A stretch of DNA of 64,000 nucleotides from Tillus elongatus (Eukaryota; Arthropoda; Insecta; Coleoptera; Cleridae): the NCBI GenBank assembly GCA_964006375.1, contig OZ023269.1, forward strand, positions 126,640,723-126,704,722, given 5' to 3'. Below are positions 36,233 to 48,318 of the stretch, piece after piece. Made by a program: the position numbers and the translations under genes. Below the pieces are notes generated by a model. It was not told where the DNA came from. It worked only from the letters and a program-made list of their open reading frames with translations, and did no database searches. The first letter of the stretch is position 1, and the number at the start of each line of letters is the position of its first letter.

Positions 36233-36670
36233 TTATTTCTGAACGTCATAACGTCTGGTTTGACATGATTAAGGAAAAATTAAAAGGCTTTCACTACCAG
36301 ACAACTGTTTTATTCTTAACCCTACGCGTTTCGGCTCATTATTCAGCCATGAAGATCCATGTTAGAGACTCCATTTTCTTCGTCTGATAAAACTAAAACT
36401 AGGAAATAAGCGTTATTTGCATTCATCCTCTGATTTATTCGAGTCTTGTGATGTTTCTGCCTTCTTGTTTTAAGCAGTTTTTGTTTGGAATCCTGAAGAC
36501 AATGGATGAAAAACCAAACTTTGGCAACATTTCATATAGCACTTTCCTGTAACAAAGTTAGGAAACAGTCTAAACCCCTAAAGATGGCTCAATAATGGGC
36601 CGAAACGCGTAGGGTTAAGAATAAAACAGTTGTCTGGTAATGAAAGCCTTTTAATTTTTTCCTTAATCAT
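36233..36670. mobile_element. Inverted-repeat element with hammerhead-like arms (family 2)
   Basis: Arms of ~85 bp: 36266-36350 (TTAAGGAAAAATTAAAAGGC, TTAACCCTACGCGTTTCGGC, CAGCCATG) and the inverse at about 36582-36670. The arms contain the motif GCCGAAACGCGTAGGGTTAA facing outward on each side. A second copy lies at 62366-62980, interrupted by a LINE-B insertion. No coding capacity, so it is probably a small non-autonomous retroelement or a Penelope terminal remnant. Confidence 0.75.
36573..36616 (+). ncRNA. Hammerhead-like motif, family 2 (one core change)
   Basis: Stem I AACCC (36573-36577) pairs with GGGTT (36612-36616). The core reads CTAAAGA here, and CTGAAGA in the sister copy at 62897-62903, which fits the CUGANGA consensus. 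Then come one extra T, stem II GGC/GCC (36586-36588 with 36599-36601), core GAA, the minimal stem III ACGCGT, and cleavage triplet GTA ending at 36611. The sister copy has the intact core but lost half of stem II, so each copy is damaged at a different place. Confidence 0.6.
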
Positions 36671-36674
36671 ATTA

Positions 36675-37485
36675 CACAATAGCCCTTACAATACCAGTTA
36701 GTGGTTTATATTCAAATACACAATCATGAATAACTAAACAATAAGCTCTAGTTCTATTTGGAAAATTGTCTTTACTCATAAACTCCACCTCGATGTTCAC
36801 CGTTGAAGACTTGATCCACTCATTCTAGTGCTGGCAGTCGATTACAAATAGAGCTTGTTCTTTAAACTCATCATAATTTAACAAAGGCTGTGACATATAT
36901 TTATAACAAAAACTTTTTTGAAAGTCTGTATACATCTGGTTGGCTTCAGCATATTTAGATTTCTCGAAGCCCGTATTCATAGATTCATAAAGGTAGCATT
37001 TTGAATTTAGTTACACTCCTACATCTACCATACTAATGTTATAGAAAAAGTCACCTTTCTTGCTTACGTTGTCTTTGCGATCTGTTTGAAATGCTATAAT
37101 CACATACCTAGGTCTTTCTAAATTGGTTGCAGTTTTAACAGACCATACATCTTTATTAATATATCTGAGTGATGGTAGCTCATATATGTGCCATTTGCGA
37201 TGTGCGAGAAATATATATTTGTCTTTTGCAACTTTATTCATCAGTTCCAACTTTATATTATCGTTTGGAAATACATGTTTTGATTTTAAAAACATGTCGG
37301 TTACAGTAATTTTTAATCTTGCTGTAGCAGTACTGTAATAATCGTTGACATCATTTCGAGCTTTTGTAAATCGGAAAGTATGTTTACCACAAAGAACTGC
37401 TTTAAAGTGATGGAAGAAACTGAAGAGGAACCAAATAGGAATGAGCATGTGAAACTGTATGGGCCCGATAGACGACCTTGGCAAT
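36675..37485 (-). pseudogene. Double-jelly-roll capsid-like protein fragment
   Basis: A minus-strand frame (37484-37011, 157 residues) continues in frame past a stop to about 36680. Landmarks: FTKARNDVNDYYS, RKWHIYELPSLRYINKDVW, SVKTATNLERPRYVIIAFQT, then past the stop KYAEANQMYTDFQKSF, NYDEFKEQALFVIDC and NRTRAYCLVIHDCVFEYKPL. The VKTATxLExPRYVIxxFQT block and the order of later motifs match, from memory, the double jelly-roll-like domain proteins repeated in arthropod genomes and related to Polinton/adintovirus-type capsids. At least two in-frame stops (near 37009 and 36830) make it a relic. No polymerase, integrase, ATPase or protease of such an element is present nearby. Confidence 0.72.
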
Positions 37486-38310
37486 AGTCATAGCGTCTCT
37501 TGTATCCAAAATTCGATGCCATAACGCACTTGCTGCGTCCGGCCTTTTTGTGTGATGTTCCTGGCAATTATATATTTATATGAAAACGGCAAATATAGAA
37601 TCGTGTTCTAAATTAATCAAATGTAGTAGCCGTATCGTAACAAACTCAATACTCTCCAACTTTTGCCATTAAAAAGTAAGCAGCTGTTTTATTTTTACCG
37701 CCAAATAAACAAACCCATAAAGCTAATCATTATCTTGCACGCCTAACACTGAACACATTTTATATATAAATTAGGCATAAATATTTTGTATATATACTGA
37801 ATTTTTAATAAGCTTGGGGTCAGGGGAATTACTCCCTTTCTTTCCACACGTCTACGCTTTTACGGACGAGATCAGGGTTAGCAAAAGCAAAGCCGTCCTG
37901 ATGGAGTGTTGAACGTTCTCACTACCAGGGCTACCAATCCGCTATATGAACCCTTGGCGGCGATTTTTAGTATGCAAAAGAGCCCAGAGACTCCATCATA
38001 GTTGCTATACAAGATGTTACATTCTTTCTTATATAAGAGACTGGCTTTTTTGAGGGGTCTGCGTATTGACACGTTTCACAATAGACCCAGGAAACATTCG
38101 ACTGAAAATAGACGAGCGCGGTCTGGTTTCACTCATATATATTTGAATCTCATTTTGTTACCTTTACATTTGAAAAGAAAAAGTTTGAGCCCTTCGTGTG
38201 TTTCGGGTTTTGCTTATTTAAAACATATTAGACTGATTTGAATCATATAGAAGAAGATATATGTAGCTATGATGATATATATTCAAACTGGAATTTTCAC
38301 TTATTTAACT

Positions 38311-38316
<6 letters not shown>
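37486..38316. other. No recognisable gene; isolated MITE-like terminus at 37520-37560
   Basis: GCCATAACGCACTTGCTGCG (~37520-37539) matches one arm of the CAGGGTGACGC-type segments but has no partner nearby. The rest is unassigned. Confidence 0.5.

Positions 38317-38375
<59 letters not shown>
38317..38375. repeat. (TA)n microsatellite
   Basis: Alternating TA of ~58 bp. Confidence 0.97.
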
Positions 38376-38376
<1 letters not shown>

Positions 38377-38812
38377 GTCACACACTATCATCACATTCTA
38401 GAGGCGCTGTCGCCTTGTGGTCGCAACGATGACTCTGGTTCCAGCGGCTTATTTTCTGGCATTTCATTTTAGCTTCCGCACTTCATCAATGCCTTTTAAA
38501 TAACGCCTTCAGGAAGTTATTTTTCCTCAGATTATGTGTAATAAATACATTTTGCCTTCTTGCTATCAACGTTTTTCGGTGAAATTCTTTTTTCACTCAC
38601 TTGTTCTGGCACGTTTGTATTTTTATTCGTTTTTATTTATTTTTTCTTAATTTACAAAAGAGCGTCTGCTCCATATGTTTTATATTTATGACTCAGGAAC
38701 ATCCTTCTCAGCGCAAGTTGAACCGCTCATTGCTAAAATGAGTATTTTGTGTACGAAACGCTTTCTTTACTATCGGAGTCCTCCTCGATTCTTTGCAGTA
38801 TGTTTTGTTTAA
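38376..38812. other. No recognisable feature
   Basis: A+T-rich spacer ahead of a LINE-A 3' fragment. Confidence 0.5.
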
Positions 38813-39341
38813 TATATTTCAACAACACACCACAAGTGCTTACAGCCTAGATACTATCGTACCGTGGGTGTCGACAAGAAAGCAATAGGCAACTTGTTAA
38901 TTCTGGACTTGAAGGTTTGGAGGTTCGGAGGAGAAGGAAAAACATGTGCCGGCAAGGAATTCCACAACTTGGAAGTCCTCGGGACAAAAGAGCGGGGATA
39001 ACATGGTGTTCTATATCTGGCTACCTGGACAGTAAAAGGGTGCATTCGCTCTGTTCCCCTGGTAGGTCTGTTGGGGGCAGCAGATGGAGTAACTATGGAA
39101 GAAAGCTCCTCTGAGCAGTGCCCGTGCAGATATCTATAAAAGAGAGAGATAGGTGACCAACGGCACGTAGATGGGAAAGGGATGGCAGCCTTTGGGTGAG
39201 GATTGGGTCATCGGTGAGACGTATAGCTCTCTTCTGAATGGAGTCCAGGATAGCGAGTGTAGAAGCGGCAGCTGCACCCCAGATGTGGAAGCAGTATTCG
39301 AGGTTTGGCCTTATTTGTGAAGTATATAAGGTATAGAGAAA
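38813..39341 (-). mobile_element. LINE-A 3' fragment, 5'-truncated
   Basis: About 530 bp of LINE-A: the tail ATATATTTCAACAACACACC at the left, the 3' UTR, then the ORF2 end (RPNLEYCFHIWGAAAASTLA on the minus strand) up to GTATATAAGGTATAGAGA, where it breaks off into a mariner transposase. The abrupt 5' end inside the thumb region is typical of target-primed 5' truncation. Confidence 0.88.
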
Positions 39342-39837
39342 ACCACATAAATTCAACGTTTGGATAGGTATTATAGGCCATAATATTATTGGACCATTTT
39401 TCATTAACGAAAAGCTTACGTCAAAACTTTATTTGCAGTTGTTACGTGAACAGATTGTACCACAATTAGAAAACCTGTACCTAAACCGAAGCCACATTTG
39501 GTTTCAACAGGGCGGTGTTCCTGCACATTTTGGTTTACAGTTTCGTCAATTTTTGAACCAGGCATTTCCAAATCGACGGATAAGAAGAAGAGGTGCAATT
39601 AAGAGGCCTGCAAGATCCCCAGACCGCACACCTATGAACTTTTATTTCTGGGGTGATCTAAAGAGTAAAGTTTACACACATTGGCCGGATGATATTGAAC
39701 ATTTGAAGATTAGAAATAGGAATGAACTACGTGAAATTCATTGAAACACATTTGATAACGTCTTGCAGATATTTAGAGACAGATTTGGCTATTGTTTAGC
39801 AACTAATGGTCAACATTTTCAACATCTCATTAAGTAA
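39342..39837 (+). pseudogene. mariner-type transposase, element 4 (C-terminal half)
   Basis: From the LINE-A junction the frame reads KFNVWIGIIGHNIIGPFFIN, then HIWFQQGGVPAHFGLQFRQF, RRRGAIKRPARSPDRTPMNF, YFWGDLKSKVYTHWPDD and, after a TGA at ~39742, RDRFGYCLATNGQHFQHLIK with a final stop at 39835-39837. The second catalytic Asp is Gly (QQGG) and the third is Asn (PMNF), so the active site has lost two of three acids. The N-terminal half and both inverted repeats are missing or unrecognised. It is a different family from elements 2 and 3. Confidence 0.88.
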
Positions 39838-40088
39838 CTAAATCTAATTTTTCCTTGTTTATTATCCTTAATTTGTTTTTTGTTATATGGTATTATGTAC
39901 ACGTTTTGAAATTGTCATATGAATACTATAATTGCTTTCATGTAGACGAATAAACAAGTTAAAACTTACATGATTGAATTAACCTCTTAAATGCTTATTA
40001 GAATCTGCAAAATATACAGGTGTTCCATTTAATATAACAAAGTTGGTATCGTTTCTCAGCCAGCCTGTATAGTTACACATACTTTTTG

Positions 40089-41647
<1,559 letters not shown>

Positions 41648-41893
41648 TGTGTGTGTGTGTGTGTTTTGTTTCTTTAACGTCGGGCTATTTCCGCGCCTAT
41701 GGTCAATCGTCGACGCTAGGGAGCAGTTTCACGTCACTATCCTGGAAATTTTGCCGACTCCCTGTCTTTATGTTAGAAGGGTAGGGCTCTTTAACATCGC
41801 CAACATCGCATGGACACGGGAGCAACGTCTTTATGCCCCCTCCGAAGGGCGGAACGTGCAGACATTCAAATTGCTCAAATACAACGCCACAGG
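41648..41893 (-). mobile_element. SINE-1 body and tail, head lost
   Basis: Starts with the (TG)n form of the SINE tail (41648-41664), then TTTGTTTCTTTAACGTCGGG through CGGAACGTGCAGACATTC and TTGCTCAAATACAACGCCA. The tRNA-like head is replaced by LINE-A sequence from 41894, so the LINE inserted here or the two recombined. Confidence 0.85.
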
Positions 41894-43514
41894 AATTATT
41901 TATTCCACGTACACAGAAAACCTCTTCCGCCACTCAAAAGCCCTAGTTCTTAAATCCTGTGACAAGGCCAGACTTGAAAAGGTCAAAGCTCACAAAACGC
42001 TTCTACACAATCCCAGTCAAGAAAACCGTCAAGCATTTAACGACGCAAGAAACTGCTATGTTCGTATTCTTTCTGAGGCAAAAAACTCGTTTAATAACCA
42101 CATCAAAAACAAAGTCCTCTCAAGCTCCAACGGCAGCAAACCCTTCTGGGCTCTTGCTAAATCTATTGGGAATAATTTCTGCAAGGGCACGTTCCCACCT
42201 TTTGTTTCAGGGGATGAAATTGTTTCTACCGCTCTGGGCAAGGCTGAACTTTTTGCCTCGTTGTTCGTTGGCAATTCTACTCTCAACCCACCTCCAAATC
42301 CTCAACCACCAACAGTCCCCGATGTCGCGCATAAAATGACGGATATGATTTTCAGAACTAAAAGTACGAAAGATGCTCTCTTCTCTTAATACCAGGAAAG
42401 CCTCTGGCCTCGACGAGATCCCAGCAATTGTTCTCAAAAAATGCGCACCAGAACTTGCTCCTATCCTGGCTCGTCTGTTTCAGACATCTTACAATAGAGG
42501 CATATTCCCTAATAACTGGAAAACTGCTCGAGTACAACTCGTCCCCAAGAAAGGATCCAAAACGCTTCCTAGCAACTACAGGCCTATTTGTCTCTTTTCA
42601 GGCGTCTCTAAGGTGATGCAAAAGTATATAAACATCGAGTTACTTAAATCTCTTGAAAAACACAGTCTAATCCACGACAGGCAGTATAGATTCCGTTAGG
42701 GCAGATCAACTGCCGACCTCCTTTCCTTTGTCAGCCATTCCTCGAGCAAGTCTATGGAACTACACGGTGAATCCCACATTGTCGCTCTAGACATATCCAA
42801 AGCATTCCACCAGGTCTGGCACGCAGCGCTGCTTAATAAACTTTTGGCCTATGGCCTACCACCAAAACTATGTACCTGGGCAGCAAATTTACTCTCCAAC
42901 CGGAGCATTTCCGTTGTCGTGGATGGCCATTCCTCTAAACTGTATCCAATTAATGCAGGAGTCCCTCAAGGTTCAGCTCTAGCCCGTACTTTGATTCTTC
43001 TCCACATCAACGACCTCCTCTCTAGCACATCCAACCCAGTTCACAGTTACGCGGACGACAGCCCCCTCCACTCAAATGTACAATATTCTAAGCCTGTCTC
43101 TTTAGCCCAATTAGATGAGGATCGCGAACTCATGGAGGGTTCTGTCCCTGTGGATCTCCAAAAAATATTAGACTCGGGAAGTAGAAATCACAATGAACAA
43201 CCAAGTTATTCAAAGTAATGAGTCCTTTTCGCAATGTCATGTCAATGGCAGAAACGGCTGCTAAGAAATTAGGTTTGTTATTCCTGGCTTGCAAATACTT
43301 TTCATCAGCTAATCTGTCTACCTTATATACTTCAGAAATAAGGCCAAACCTCGAATACTGCTCCCACATCTGGGGTGCCGCTGCCGCTTCTACACTCGCT
43401 ATCCCGCACTCCATTCAGAAGAGAGGTATACGTCTTATCGGTAACCCCACCCTCATCCAAAGGCTGCCATCCCTTGCCCACCGACGTGCCGTTGGTGACC
43501 TCTCTCTCTTTTAA
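41894..43514 (+). pseudogene. LINE-A ORF2: linker plus reverse transcriptase (broken)
   Basis: The frame reads CDKARLEKVKAHKTLLHNPS, LAKSIGNNFCKGTFPPFVSG and stops at 42389. A shift leads into SLNTRKASGLDEIPAIVLKK, SYNRGIFPNNWKTARVQLVP, KKGSKTLPSNYRPI (RT fingers) to 42699, where CGTTAG ends it. After the stop come VALDISKAFHQVWHAALLNK, VPQGSALARTLILLHINDLL and the active-site box YADD (43048-43059). The thumb block is partly deleted near 43185, with RPNLEYCSHIWGAAAASTLA following at ~43345. It retains RT motifs but at least three breaks. Confidence 0.92.
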
Positions 43515-43830
43515 AGATATCTCCACGGACACTGCTCAGAGGAGCTTTCTTCCATAGTTTCTCCACCTGCTGCCCCCAACAGATCTACCAGGGGAACAGA
43601 GCGAATACACCCTTTTACTGTCTAGGTCACCAGACATAGAACATTTTGTTATGCCCGTTCTTTTGTCCCAAGGACTTCTAAGTTGTGGAATTCTTTGCCG
43701 GCACATGTTTTTCCTTGTCCTCCGAAGCTCTAAACCTTCAAGTCCAGAATTAACACCTTGCCTCTTTCCTCCTTGTCGACACCCACGGTACGATAGTATT
43801 TAGGCTGTGAGCCCTGTGAAATAAAAAAAT
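41894..43830 (+). mobile_element. LINE-A copy, 5'-truncated, ~1.9 kb
   Basis: Runs from the ORF2 linker region to the 3' end (ACGGTACGATAGTATTTAGG at 43785-43804, tail AAATAAAAAAATA). The ORF2 part is described separately. The 3' UTR (43515-43810) matches the copies at 26.5 and 38.8 kb. The 5' end starts 0.7 kb downstream of that of the 26.5-28.7 kb copy. Confidence 0.92.
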
Positions 43831-44625
43831 ATTAATAAAAATACGGTGTTACAAGTGGAATTGTCTGTGTACATTGTTGTTATAACTGGGATTCACTTGA
43901 TATTTTGCAGTAAACAATTAGGCTGAGTTCTATTTTAAATTAATTTTATTACATTATCTACCATACATCCTGCTGTTTTCTTCGTGCACATATGTTTTGT
44001 TATTCTAGCAGAAGTCTTGTTTACATTCTGAATAGTGCAATATATTTTGAATCAACGAATTCGTTACTCTATTTAACATCTGTCTTGGAAGATACAACTT
44101 GTCTTCTTGAAAAGTTTTAGTTTTAAATGCACATGTTATTTTGTTTGTAGAAAATGAGATTGGATGTTTTCTAAACACAATAGACAAACATGCTCTGATA
44201 TATAGAGGTAAGTAAGGACTTCGGTAGTGAATTTCAAGTGTATCCTACTTGAACTGTCTATTGGAATTCTCCTTTAGTTCCAGAATTTAAAATTCACTCA
44301 GTGTTTCTTTTCGGGGCAGCTCATCATTTCCGCTGCATCTCCTCTGGTTCGCAAACTTACCAAGTCTTTATTCACAGTTCACAGATCTTTATGTGATTTT
44401 ATTGAATTTGGGCTTTTCCTTGTTTTGTTTTCCTTTAAGTGAGTTTTACTAGATTTGAAGTAGGTACTGTAAAAATATCAATTTTATAGTTTTAAGAATT
44501 CAAGAAGAAAAAGATAAAGATAACTGCCCTTAACGTGTATATTTAATGAAATAGTTTAGGAAGGGATCAGGCGACTATGATTATTAAAGGCATTTTAAAC
44601 TTGATTGTTTAACGAGTGTTACCTC
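43831..44625. other. No recognisable feature
   Basis: A+T-rich spacer of ~800 bp; short frames lack motifs. Confidence 0.5.
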
Positions 44626-44750
44626 TTTTCTACAGTGATCGACATTCCATCACACCGATAACCTATAAAATAATGGTCAGGTCAGGTCAGGTCAGGTCAG
44701 GTCAGGTCAGGTCAGGTCAGGTCAGGTTTTCTACAGTGATCGACATTCCA
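44626..44750. repeat. (TCAGG)n telomere-like array between 24-bp direct repeats
   Basis: Ten GTCAG units plus one G (44676-44726), the pentamer TCAGG used at many beetle telomeres. It is preceded by 26 bp (44650-44675) identical to the start of the TA-associated repeat (CACACCGATAACC, ATAAAATAATG). The whole insert is bracketed by a perfect 24-bp direct repeat that starts TTTTCTACAGTGATCG (44626-44649 and 44727-44750). Confidence 0.92.
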
Positions 44751-44902
44751 AAGCTTAGATGCTCCAAGTATTTTTTACACACTATTTATAAGTGGGAAAT
44801 TTGACACTGAAAATGTTTGCTTTTTTTATTAAAACCAGTTTTCCGATTAAAGTGGAAGAAACAACGGACTAATTTTCTGAGAGCTATGTCGACAATACTA
44901 TG

Positions 44903-44905
<3 letters not shown>

Positions 44906-44973
<68 letters not shown>
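44906..44973. repeat. (TA)n microsatellite
   Basis: Alternating TA immediately before composite repeat IV. Confidence 0.97.
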
Positions 44974-44976
<3 letters not shown>

Positions 44977-45873
44977 ACCGATAACCTATAAAATAATGGT
45001 CAGATTTTGATCAAATTTGGCACATACCCTCGTTTTAGTTTTCCCGGAAAATTTTGTGTTACGAAAAAAATTTATATCTCCGGAAATAACAAAGTAAGGG
45101 CAACCAAATTTGGTGCGCTGGTTTCTGTTATAAAGAATATCCTATGTACCAAAATCTAGATCTCTATCTTAAAAGACAAAAACGTTAGAGGTAAATTAAT
45201 TTTTAATTAATTAAATCTGATTCAAGAAAGTTAAAATGAATTGATCGGAATGTGAGTGAAAAATACTACAATAAATGACTAACAAGCTCCTATATATGTG
45301 TCTAAGTCGTTATTTTCCTTGATTTCGTTAAAATATGAGCAAAAAATCCATTGTAAATCAAAATGGTTTTGTGTAAATTGTAAAACCTTGAACAATGGGA
45401 TATACCTGCTAGTAAATGCATGTAGTGCGTCTCTCAGTGGGCTAGGTCCCTGTAGATCGTATAGTCGACTCCCACATGACGAGTTCAAATCCTAGTTAGT
45501 GATTTTACTTTTTATCAATTATTTTTTAGTCTCATTTCACTTTCCAGTTATCTAATCAGATTGTTGTTATTGCCATGAACTGTTTAGCGGGTTTTTGTAT
45601 AAAAAATAATTTGATAAAGAGGCGATGAAATTTTTTAGACTTAATTCAATTCGAATAGCGTATCTGGTTGTTTGTTCTTGCTCTAACTTAGTGAAACCAT
45701 TCCATATTTAATACATTCGTAGACTTTTCCAGTGGCTTTACAAGTGCTTGTTTTAGGGAATTCTCTTTTAAAAAAATCACTTACAAATAGATCCCGACTT
45801 TTGAATTTAGAAAAAAATTCTTTTAATGAGCGCGAACTAGGCCCCCTAGAACCCATACCCAGGGTGAGTTTCA

Positions 45874-45949
<76 letters not shown>

Positions 45950-46335
45950 GGTGAACAATTTACCAAAATTTAGGTCTGTAATTTTATAGACAAAAAAGTA
46001 AGAGGCATTTAACGAAAAAACGAATTGGGGTTTTCCTCAAAACGTAAAAAGTCGCGATTTTAAACATCAAAATTGGCAACATTTAGGCAAAGAAATTGAA
46101 AGAAATACGGATTGTGTAAAGAGTGTTCTGCAAACCCTCAAGTTTCAGCTTCAACCATGATTTCCCCTCATATTTCCAGAAAATTCATTTCAAATAGACC
46201 CTTTCTCTGATGCTTTGGCGGTAGCTTTAGTTAAGTTTATGGTTTAACGGTCTATAATTTTTAGCTAATTTTCGTAGAAAAAATTCGTTAATGAGGAGAT
46301 CGCGGCTCCGTGTTTGTCTTATGTTTACATATATA
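44974..46335 (+). mobile_element. TA-associated composite repeat, copy IV
   Basis: Half A from CACACCGATAACC to ~45877, (TA)n 45878-45945, half B 45946-46335. The tRNA-like pair reads CTCTCAGTGGGCTAG (~45433) and GAGTTCAAATCC (45481-45492), a near-perfect box B. Same order as copies I and III; half B is shortened near its end. Confidence 0.78.
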
Positions 46336-46872
46336 CAGGGTGACGTATTTCTACGATAAAGCTCAATATAACTGTTATTATGCAATATACGAGAAAAAGT
46401 TGTAAACATTACCTATAGGGTGTCTTGAGCTGCATCTTATGAAATTATTTTGACAATCACTGGATGGCCCATAAGTCGTTGGTGATACCTACAATTTTGT
46501 TTGAACATTTCTTATTGCATTTTTGCATTTTTCATCGAAATATGATGCATGATTTTAAAAAAAGTCGAGACGCAGTAAGTGCGTTTTGGTAGCGAATTTT
46601 CATTAAACGCTTCAAAATTCAATAACGTAATTTGCTATTAACCTAAGGTTCGTCAGCTAGGAAACGAGTTTTCTCGGAAACGTTTTAAGTTTATTTTCGG
46701 AAAATGTTTGTACATTTTCAAAAGAGTTATTTTGATAAAATATGGTACGTTGTTCCTACTTTATAGGTTATACCGGTGACCAAATTGATGGCTGCTTGCA
46801 TATTTGCTATTAAAAACATTTTAATGAAAATTCACTTCCATAACGCACTTGCTGCGTCCAGACTTTTTTGTT
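46336..46872 (+). mobile_element. CAGGGTGACGC-type MITE-like segment, copy 4
   Basis: Begins CAGGGTGACGTATTTCTACG and has arms GACGCAGTAAGTGCGTTTTG (~46568) and CCATAACGCACTTGCTGCG (46840-46858), inverted copies of each other. A possible right terminus, ACCGTGTCACC, lies at ~46874. Confidence 0.68.
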
Positions 46873-46889
46873 ATACCGTGTCACCAAGT

Positions 46890-47255
46890 TTTTGTTGTGT
46901 TGTGTGTGTGTTTTGTTTCTTTAACGTTGTCCTACTTCCGCGACTATGGCCAATCACCGACGCCAGGGAGCAGTTTCACCTCAGTATGGAAATTTTGCCG
47001 AACCCCTGTCTTTCTGTAAGGAGGGTAGGGATCTTTAACGTGCCCAACATCGCATGGACACGGGACCGACGGCTTTACGCCCCGTCCAAAGGGCGGAACG
47101 TGCAGACATTCAACTTGCTCAAATACGATGCCAGAACTTCGATTGATGTTAATGTTACAGTTTGTGCTAAAAAAGTGAAAGGAGTAACCTGGGATCGAAC
47201 CCAGTACCTTTCGGTTCAGAGGCACACGTTCTTACCCCTGAACCACCGAGGTTCT
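46890..47255 (-). mobile_element. SINE-1, full-length reference copy
   Basis: A ~360-bp tRNA-derived SINE on the minus strand. Head: CCTCGGTGGTTCAGGGGTAA with box A (47230-47245) and box B GGTTCGATCCC (47191-47201). Body includes GTTCCGCCCTTTGGACGGGG, GGTCCCGTGTCCATGCGATG and CTCCCTGGCGTCGGTGATTG. It ends in an (AC)n tail (TG run at 46895-46914 on the plus strand). Transcription would be by RNA polymerase III from the internal boxes. No target duplication is obvious. Six copies in this window make it the most frequent SINE here. Confidence 0.88.
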
Positions 47256-48318
47256 TCAACAAGTTCTTAGAAAATTGGTTATTGATATGTTTTTCGGGAA
47301 TAAGCGATATTTGTTTTGATAATTAGTATGAACAAATTTGCAAGTATTCCTTCTAATCAATTAGCTAGTGGTTTTTTGTTTAGAATAAAGACCAATGGGT
47401 GAACGCGAAATTGTAAAAGAAAGTATAAATTCAAGTGAGTACACCAACAGATTTAAATGGCCGTTTCTAACATATGCAGGGCTTTTGTTGTTGTGGTATA
47501 CAAAATGTGCTTTAATACTTTTGTTGAAATTAGTGTATTTCACATGATATGGGAAAATATGGCAAACGACTTAGTAAAAAACTCGACTTTAAATGCAGCT
47601 TTAGTTTTTCCTCATAAACTTGCAATATAATACATGTGTAATTTCCGACATTAACGTAACTAAAAAAAGACACACACACACACATAAAAGAGTTTTGGGT
47701 GAGCTTTCAGGTCATTTTAAGTTTTATTATTTTGCAATTAAATTAATTTCATACAGCTTGCGTCATGCAATTCCCCTAAATAGCAGTCTTCGTGGACACG
47801 TCTGTATCGAAGTGAACGCGCTTTTTTGTTGCTTCTTTTTTCATTACTTCAACATAAATTATACATTTTGTAAATCGTCTCGGCAAGTAATTTCAAGAAA
47901 TATTTTGAAATCACCGAATATAATTCAATAATGAAATTAATGTCTAAAATTTTTTGAACGCACCATCTTTGAAGTTAGTTATTGTAATCTTTATGTCATT
48001 ACTGAGACAGGCAAGATTTATATTGTAATAAATACGGAAATTTTCAGTTCCATAATTTTTATTGGGTTCATAGTTATTAATTTTTATTTGTACTCTCGGC
48101 TAATGTCTCCTGCATTTAAGCTTAATTGTGGGAGGTGCAATTTAAAGATATTTAATATCATTTCCCCACTCTTATTATCAAATTATATACAAGGTGACCC
48201 AGCGAATTTTCGAGTATTTACAGTTATCTCTCTATAAAAATCTCGGACAGGTCGATTTTGTCTTTGAGAGCGACACATTTTCGCGCAAATATCACAGCTG
48301 CTACTTTACCCCCAAAAT
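47256..48318. other. No recognisable feature
   Basis: About 1 kb, A+T-rich; the 103-residue frame at 47620-47931 has no motif and no repeat is seen. Confidence 0.45.

Noticed and set aside
37011..37484. Host gene encoding a 157-residue protein
   Set aside because: The frame continues past stops with double-jelly-roll motifs, so it is a broken fragment of a larger mobile or viral-type gene.
40016..40074. A tiny element with CAGG...CCTG ends flanked by TA
   Set aside because: Only ~55 bp, with no inverted-repeat extension beyond four bases; probably chance.
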